From positions 1 through 18,268 of the forward strand of contig SSGN01000041.1 in the NCBI GenBank assembly GCA_008016945.1: 18,268 bases of DNA. Direction: 5' to 3'. The DNA comes from Flavobacteriales bacterium (GTDB lineage: Bacteria > Bacteroidota > Bacteroidia > Flavobacteriales > PHOS-HE28). Below, in pieces: positions 14,517 to 18,268 of the stretch. Position 1 is the stretch's first letter. Every line of letters starts with the position of its first letter. Below the pieces are notes generated by a model. It worked only from the letters and a program-made list of their open reading frames with translations, had not been told where the DNA came from and made no database searches. The position numbers and the translations under genes are program-made.

Positions 14517-15740
14517 TCAGTTCAGTTTCTCCAAGGCGATCTCGAACGCCGTGCGGGTGAGGTGATGCCGTTGCGGATGCCGGCGATGGCAGGCCTCCAA
14601 GGCCTGGCCGATCACGGTGCTCACGTCCTCGAAGATGGCCTGGTCCGTGAGGGTGTTCCCCGGTCGCATGCAGTAGGCGAAAACACGGGCCATGCCGCAG
14701 TTCGCGATGAAATCGGGGATCACGCTCACCCGGCCATCAGCGTGCTCGGCGATGGGGCCATAGAAGATCTGCGGGTCGGCGAAGGGCACGTTGGCACCGC
14801 TGCTGATCACTTCCAATCCCGCGGACACCAGGCGGTCCACCTGGTTCTGGGTCACCAGCCTGCTGGCGGCGCACGGCAGGAACACTTCCGCGCCCAGGTC
14901 CCAGATCCGGGCGTTCACCTCCTCGAAGGGCAGCATGTCCTGGATCCGCAACGCGTTGCCGGCCTTGTCCGTGAACAGGGTGCGCACTTCGGTGGCCGTG
15001 AAGCCTTCCGGGCGGATGGTGCCGCCATGGCGGTCGATGATGCCCACGATGCGTGCTCCGCGCTGCGCCAGGTAATACCCGGCCGCCGCAGCCACATTGC
15101 CCCACCCTTGGATGATGACCCGCTTGCCCTCGAGCTCGCCGCCGTAGACCCGGTAGTGATGCCGTACGCTTTCGGCCACGCCCCAACCGGTGATCATGTC
15201 GGCCACGGCATATCGGCCCGCAACGGGTGCGTAGGCCGTGTCCATGACCACCTTGCTCACGCCCTCCCGCAGTTGGGCGATGGCCTGCAGTTTCACCTCC
15301 TCCTGCGTGCCGATGTGGCCGTTCACCACACCCTCCTGGGGGTGGCGCAGTCCGTAACGCTCGGTGATCGGGATCACGTCGTGCAGTTCGTCCACGTTCA
15401 GGTCGCCGCCGGTACCGTAGTAGGTCTTCAGCAGCGGCATCACGGCCTTGTACCAGCGGTCCAGCACGGCGTTCTTCCGTGGGTCGGTCGGGTCGAAGTC
15501 GATGCCGCTCTTGGCGCCGCCGATGCCCGGTCCGCTCACGGTGAATTTCACCTCCATGGTCTTGGCCAGGCTTTCCACCTCGCGCTTATCCAGGCCTTTG
15601 CGCATGCGGGTGCCGCCGCCGGCAGCGCCGCCGCGCAGGCTGTTGATCACCACCCAGCCACGGGCACCGGTGGGGGCATCGTTCCACTCGAACACGATCT
15701 CGGGGGCGCGCTCCTCGAAGCGCCGCAAAGCTTCACGCAT
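14517..15740 (-). CDS. Glu/Leu/Phe/Val dehydrogenase family protein
   Basis: This 407-aa enzyme belongs to the amino-acid dehydrogenase family that oxidatively deaminates glutamate or branched/aromatic amino acids with NAD(P). The catalytic domain has GGAAGGGTRM, MEVKFTVSG (K65, substrate-binding lysine) and GIGGAKSGIDFDP (K77, catalytic lysine); the usual GGGKGG or GGAKGG is GGAKSG here. The nucleotide-binding domain has VIIQGWGNVA (about 208-217) and IVGIIDRHG. PCAASRLVTQNQVD and ISSGANVPF match the C-terminal family region. The ATG at 15740 is chosen because a TACCTTTGC promoter word at 15760-15768 lies just before it, within a possible upstream extension. The exact substrate is not certain, since the active-site wording differs from classical GDH. 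Confidence 0.88.
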   Translation of the reverse strand: MREALRRFEERAPEIVFEWNDAPTGARGWVVINSLRGGAAGGGTRMRKGLDKREVESLAKTMEVKFTVSGPGIGGAKSGIDFDPTDPRKNAVLDRWYKAVMPLLKTYYGTGGDLNVDELHDVIPITERYGLRHPQEGVVNGHIGTQEEVKLQAIAQLREGVSKVVMDTAYAPVAGRYAVADMITGWGVAESVRHHYRVYGGELEGKRVIIQGWGNVAAAAGYYLAQRGARIVGIIDRHGGTIRPEGFTATEVRTLFTDKAGNALRIQDMLPFEEVNARIWDLGAEVFLPCAASRLVTQNQVDRLVSAGLEVISSGANVPFADPQIFYGPIAEHADGRVSVIPDFIANCGMARVFAYCMRPGNTLTDQAIFEDVSTVIGQALEACHRRHPQRHHLTRTAFEIALEKLN

Positions 15741-15759
15741 GTACCGTCTACCTAATGGG

Positions 15760-15768
15760 GCAAAGGTA
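15760..15768 (-). promoter_or_regulatory. Promoter -7 element of the dehydrogenase gene
   Basis: TACCTTTGC on the minus strand matches TAnnTTTGC, 19 bp before the ATG at 15740. Transcription would start about a dozen nucleotides ahead of that ATG, which rules against the longer in-frame start at 15779. Confidence 0.6.
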
Positions 15769-15823
15769 GACCGGGCCATGGCGGACCTTGGACCCGCACG
15801 GTCGGGTTATCCGTTGGGAGGTG

Positions 15824-16891
15824 TTAATTGGCTCGTCCGGGTCTTCCGGCATGCAACGCGCCGCCCACGCTTTCCGCCGTGGCACCGGTCACATCCGCCA
15901 GCGCGGTGCTCTCCGCCCGCAGCCGCCGCACACCGAGCATGGCGAAGATCAGGGCTTCCTTGAAATCCACCAGGCGCTTCTCGGGCACCACCACCCGGTG
16001 GTCGAGCCGTGCGTTGAGCCGCTCCACCAGGAAGCCGTTGTGCGCGCCGCCACCGGTGGTCAGTAGGCTGCTTGTCCGGTCGGTGAACGATCGGTCGATC
16101 ATCATGGCGATATGCTCCACCACGGTGCGCAGCCGCGTGCGCAGCGGTAGGGTGGCATCGGTGATCAGCGGACGCACCTCCGCCTCGAACCACTCCCGTC
16201 CCAAGGACCGGGGCGGTGGCACCTGGTGGAACGGGAGGGCGTTCAACCGTTCGAGTAGCGCGTTGTCCACGGTGCCGCTCCGGGCCAGCTCCCCATCCCG
16301 ATCGAACGCATGACCGGCTTCTTCGGCCAAGAGGTTGAGCGCCTGGTTGCCGATGCATACATCGTAGCCCAGTACACCCGCCGGGCCGTGGTGGGCGATG
16401 TTGCAGATGCCGCCGAGGTTGAGGAAGTTCCGGTGCTCCGGGAACAGGAGCCGTTCGCCCAAGGGGACCAACGGCGCCCCTTGCCCGCCCAGGGCCACGT
16501 CCATGGTGCGGAAGTCCGTGACCACCGGCAGGCCGGTGACCGCTGCGATCCGCGCGCCATGGCCGATCTGGAGGGTAAGCCCCTCGTCCGGCTGGTGGAA
16601 GACCGTATGGCCGTGGGAGGCGATCACGTCCACGGGCCGCCCTCGGAGGAATGCCGTACACGCGTGCCCGATGAGGTCGCCCAGGTCGCGGTCCATCCGG
16701 GTGAGTTCCAGCGCCGTGCCTTGCATCACCTGCCGTAGGCGCTGGCGGAACGGCTCCTCGTAAGGCAAGGTGTACGCATCGTCCAACGTGTAACGCCAGC
16801 CATCGTCATCGACGGTGAACGTGCATAGGGCGAGGTCCAAGCCGTCCAGCGAACTGCCGCTCATGACGCCGAGCGCGGTGTAGGTGGGCAT
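15824..16891 (-). CDS. anmK: Anhydro-N-acetylmuramic acid kinase
   Basis: This 355-aa sugar kinase phosphorylates and opens 1,6-anhydro-MurNAc from peptidoglycan turnover, giving MurNAc-6-phosphate. The N-terminal ATP-site signature reads GVMSGSSLDGLDLA (SGT in many homologues, SGS here). ASHGHTVFHQP, DFRTMDVALGGQGAPLVP, FLNLGGICNI and LTTGGGAHNG are the other AnmK blocks. The segment GYDVCIGNQALNLLAEEAG stands where many homologues have FDTGPGN; the catalytic Asp is kept, the rest is changed. Start at 16891 (MPTYTALGVMSG) gives a normal N-terminus. It is divergent from the acyl-CoA dehydrogenase gene. The partner etherase MurQ is not in the window. Confidence 0.94.
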   Translation of the reverse strand: MPTYTALGVMSGSSLDGLDLALCTFTVDDDGWRYTLDDAYTLPYEEPFRQRLRQVMQGTALELTRMDRDLGDLIGHACTAFLRGRPVDVIASHGHTVFHQPDEGLTLQIGHGARIAAVTGLPVVTDFRTMDVALGGQGAPLVPLGERLLFPEHRNFLNLGGICNIAHHGPAGVLGYDVCIGNQALNLLAEEAGHAFDRDGELARSGTVDNALLERLNALPFHQVPPPRSLGREWFEAEVRPLITDATLPLRTRLRTVVEHIAMMIDRSFTDRTSSLLTTGGGAHNGFLVERLNARLDHRVVVPEKRLVDFKEALIFAMLGVRRLRAESTALADVTGATAESVGGALHAGRPGRAN

Positions 16892-16894
16892 GGC

Positions 16895-16903
16895 GCAAAG
16901 GTG
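16895..16903 (-). promoter_or_regulatory. Possible anmK promoter word
   Basis: CACCTTTGC on the minus strand differs from TAnnTTTGC at the first base only. It ends just 3 nt before the anmK ATG, so the transcript would be leaderless or nearly so. Low certainty. Confidence 0.3.
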
Positions 16904-17068
16904 CGGAGAATGCGGTGGGCGGTCAGCAGCGGCCGGTCGGCAGCACACGCCCCACAAGGTCCGTACCGTGCGGGACCGCACCGTGGGCACGAATGCTGCG
17001 GTTCACAGTACAACCGGCATGTGCCGCACGGCCAACAGCCCGCTGTACCCTGCATCCCTTGCACCCCG

Positions 17069-17076
17069 TATCTTCG
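17069..17076 (+). promoter_or_regulatory. Possible promoter word of the acyl-CoA dehydrogenase gene
   Basis: TATCTTCG differs from TAnnTTTG at one position and lies 14 bp before the ATG at 17091. It resembles the word before crtI (TAGTTTTCG), so TTCG may be a tolerated variant in this GC-rich genome. Confidence 0.35.
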
Positions 17077-17090
17077 CCGTCCCGAATCAC

Positions 17091-18268
17091 ATGACCCCGA
17101 TGCAAGACACCGCCACCCTCGCCGGATTGAACTTTGAATTGAGCGAAGAACAGATCGCCGTGCGCGATGCCGCCCGCGATTTCGCGCAGAACGTGCTGAA
17201 GCCCGGGGTCATCGAACGCGACCGGGACCAGAAGTTTCCGGCGGCCGAGATCAAGCAGCTGGGCGAGCTCGGCTTCCTGGGCATGATGGTGGACCCCAAG
17301 TACGGCGGCGGTGGCATGGACACCATCAGCTACGTGCTGGCCATGGAGGAGATCAGCAAGGTGGATGCCAGCACCAGCGTGGTGATGAGCGTGAACAACA
17401 GCCTCGTGTGCTGGGGCCTGGAACAGTTCGGCAACGAGGAGCAGAAGCAGAAATACCTGGTGCCCTTGGCCAAGGGCGAAGTGATCGGCGCGTTCTGCCT
17501 GAGCGAGCCCGAGGCCGGCAGCGACGCCACCAGCCAGCGCACCACCGCCATCGATATGGGCGACCACTACCTGCTGAACGGCACCAAGAACTGGATCACC
17601 AACGGCGGAACGGCCAGCACCTACTTAGTGATGGCCCAGACCGATGCGGCCAAGGGCCACAAGGGCATCAACTGCCTCATCGTGGAGAAGGGCATGCCCG
17701 GCTTCGTGGTGGGCGCCAAGGAGGACAAGCTCGGCATCCGCGGCAGCGATACGCACACGCTGATGTTCCAGGACGTGAAGGTGCCCAAGGCCAATCGCAT
17801 CGGTGAGGATGGTTTCGGCTTCACCTTCGCCATGAAGACGTTGAGCGGTGGCCGCATCGGCATCGCTTCCCAGGCCCTGGGCATCGCCAGCGGCGCCTAC
17901 GAGCTGGCCCTGGCGTACAGCAAGGAGCGCAAGGCTTTCGGCAAGGCCATCAGCGAGCACCAGGCCATCGCCTTCAAACTGGCCGACATGGCCACCGAGA
18001 TCGAGGCGGCACGGCTCCTCTGCCTCAAAGCGGCCTGGCTCAAGGACCAGCACAAGAACTACGACCGTGCCAGCGCCATGGCCAAGGTCTTCGCAAGCGA
18101 GACCGCGATGAGGACCACCGTGGAGGCCGTGCAGATCCATGGAGGCTATGGCTACGTGAAGGAATACCACGTGGAACGCCTCATGCGCGACGCCAAGATC
18201 ACCCAGATCTATGAGGGCACCAGCGGAGTGCAGCGCATCGTGATCAGCCGGAGCGTGCGCAGGGGCTA
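17091..18268 (+). CDS. Acyl-CoA dehydrogenase (3' end cut by window edge)
   Basis: This FAD-dependent flavoenzyme oxidises acyl-CoA to trans-2-enoyl-CoA in fatty or branched-chain acid breakdown. It begins MTPMQDTATLAGLNFELSEEQIAVRDAARDFA; the ATG at 17100 is an alternative start. Visible signatures are the family's first pattern GAFCLSEPEAGSDATS, WITNGG, GIRGSDTHTL, RKAFGKAISEHQAIAFKLADM and QIHGGYGYVKEYHVERLMRDAKITQIYEGTS, where the Glu of YEGTS is the catalytic base position of short/medium-chain enzymes. 392 codons are visible, ending GVQRIVISRSVRRG plus 'ta'. Homologues end near here, so the final TA is probably the start of a TAA or TAG stop. It resembles butyryl/short-chain enzymes, but chain-length specificity cannot be read off. 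Confidence 0.93.
   Translation, partial: MTPMQDTATLAGLNFELSEEQIAVRDAARDFAQNVLKPGVIERDRDQKFPAAEIKQLGELGFLGMMVDPKYGGGGMDTISYVLAMEEISKVDASTSVVMSVNNSLVCWGLEQFGNEEQKQKYLVPLAKGEVIGAFCLSEPEAGSDATSQRTTAIDMGDHYLLNGTKNWITNGGTASTYLVMAQTDAAKGHKGINCLIVEKGMPGFVVGAKEDKLGIRGSDTHTLMFQDVKVPKANRIGEDGFGFTFAMKTLSGGRIGIASQALGIASGAYELALAYSKERKAFGKAISEHQAIAFKLADMATEIEAARLLCLKAAWLKDQHKNYDRASAMAKVFASETAMRTTVEAVQIHGGYGYVKEYHVERLMRDAKITQIYEGTSGVQRIVISRSVRRG

Noticed and set aside
1..18268. CRISPR array, insertion sequence, phage or toxin-antitoxin module
   Set aside because: No spaced direct repeats, transposase, integrase or terminal repeats were seen; gene content is housekeeping and pigment synthesis.

Overview
The window is GC-rich, densely coding chromosomal DNA from a Bacteroidota bacterium, most likely an uncultured flavobacterial-type lineage with unusually high GC. 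Four things point there. SecA is very long (1127 aa). Several starts are preceded by the Bacteroidota -7 promoter word TAnnTTTG(C) and lack a good Shine-Dalgarno. A Ton energy cluster has two ExbD genes in tandem. A crtI-crtB-idi/crtZ carotenoid locus is present. No phage, insertion sequence, CRISPR array or defence module is visible.

Layout. 1-62: last codons of a plus-strand TonB-like gene, ending at a hairpin (90-115) that also lies behind secA. 149-3532: secA (minus). 3596-3906: non-coding, with nested self-complementary arms that may be a structured RNA. 3951-6326: minus-strand DUF2795 protein, PduO-type cobalamin adenosyltransferase, class I methyltransferase and CrtZ carotenoid hydroxylase. 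6430-6774: two small unrecognised ORFs. 6775-7388: no gene seen. 7389-10293: crtI-crtB-idi, each overlapping the next by 4 bp. 10687-10848: two tandem tRNA-Val genes with different anticodons, own promoter and terminator. 10923-14472: exbB-exbD-exbD-tonB-folC, a tightly packed operon. 14517-15740: a glutamate-dehydrogenase-family enzyme. 15824-16891: anmK, divergent from a plus-strand acyl-CoA dehydrogenase (17091 to the window end, probably one base short of its stop codon).

How the genes fit together. CrtB and CrtI would make phytoene and then a desaturated carotene such as lycopene, Idi balances the isoprenoid precursors, and CrtZ hydroxylates a beta-ring. The lycopene cyclase and GGPP synthase needed for a full zeaxanthin route are not in the window. 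ExbB, two ExbD and TonB form an inner-membrane motor for outer-membrane receptors; folate polyglutamylation (folC) is transcribed with them. SecA, FolC, the tRNAs and AnmK (cell-wall recycling) are core functions.

This is mostly an ordinary housekeeping region and I see no convincing new multi-gene system. The best leads are the possible structured RNA upstream of secA, a promoter word inside the loop of a perfect hairpin before crtZ, the two small ORFs and gene-free gap where a cyclase could be expected, and a 111-bp near-identical segment shared by the two exbD genes.
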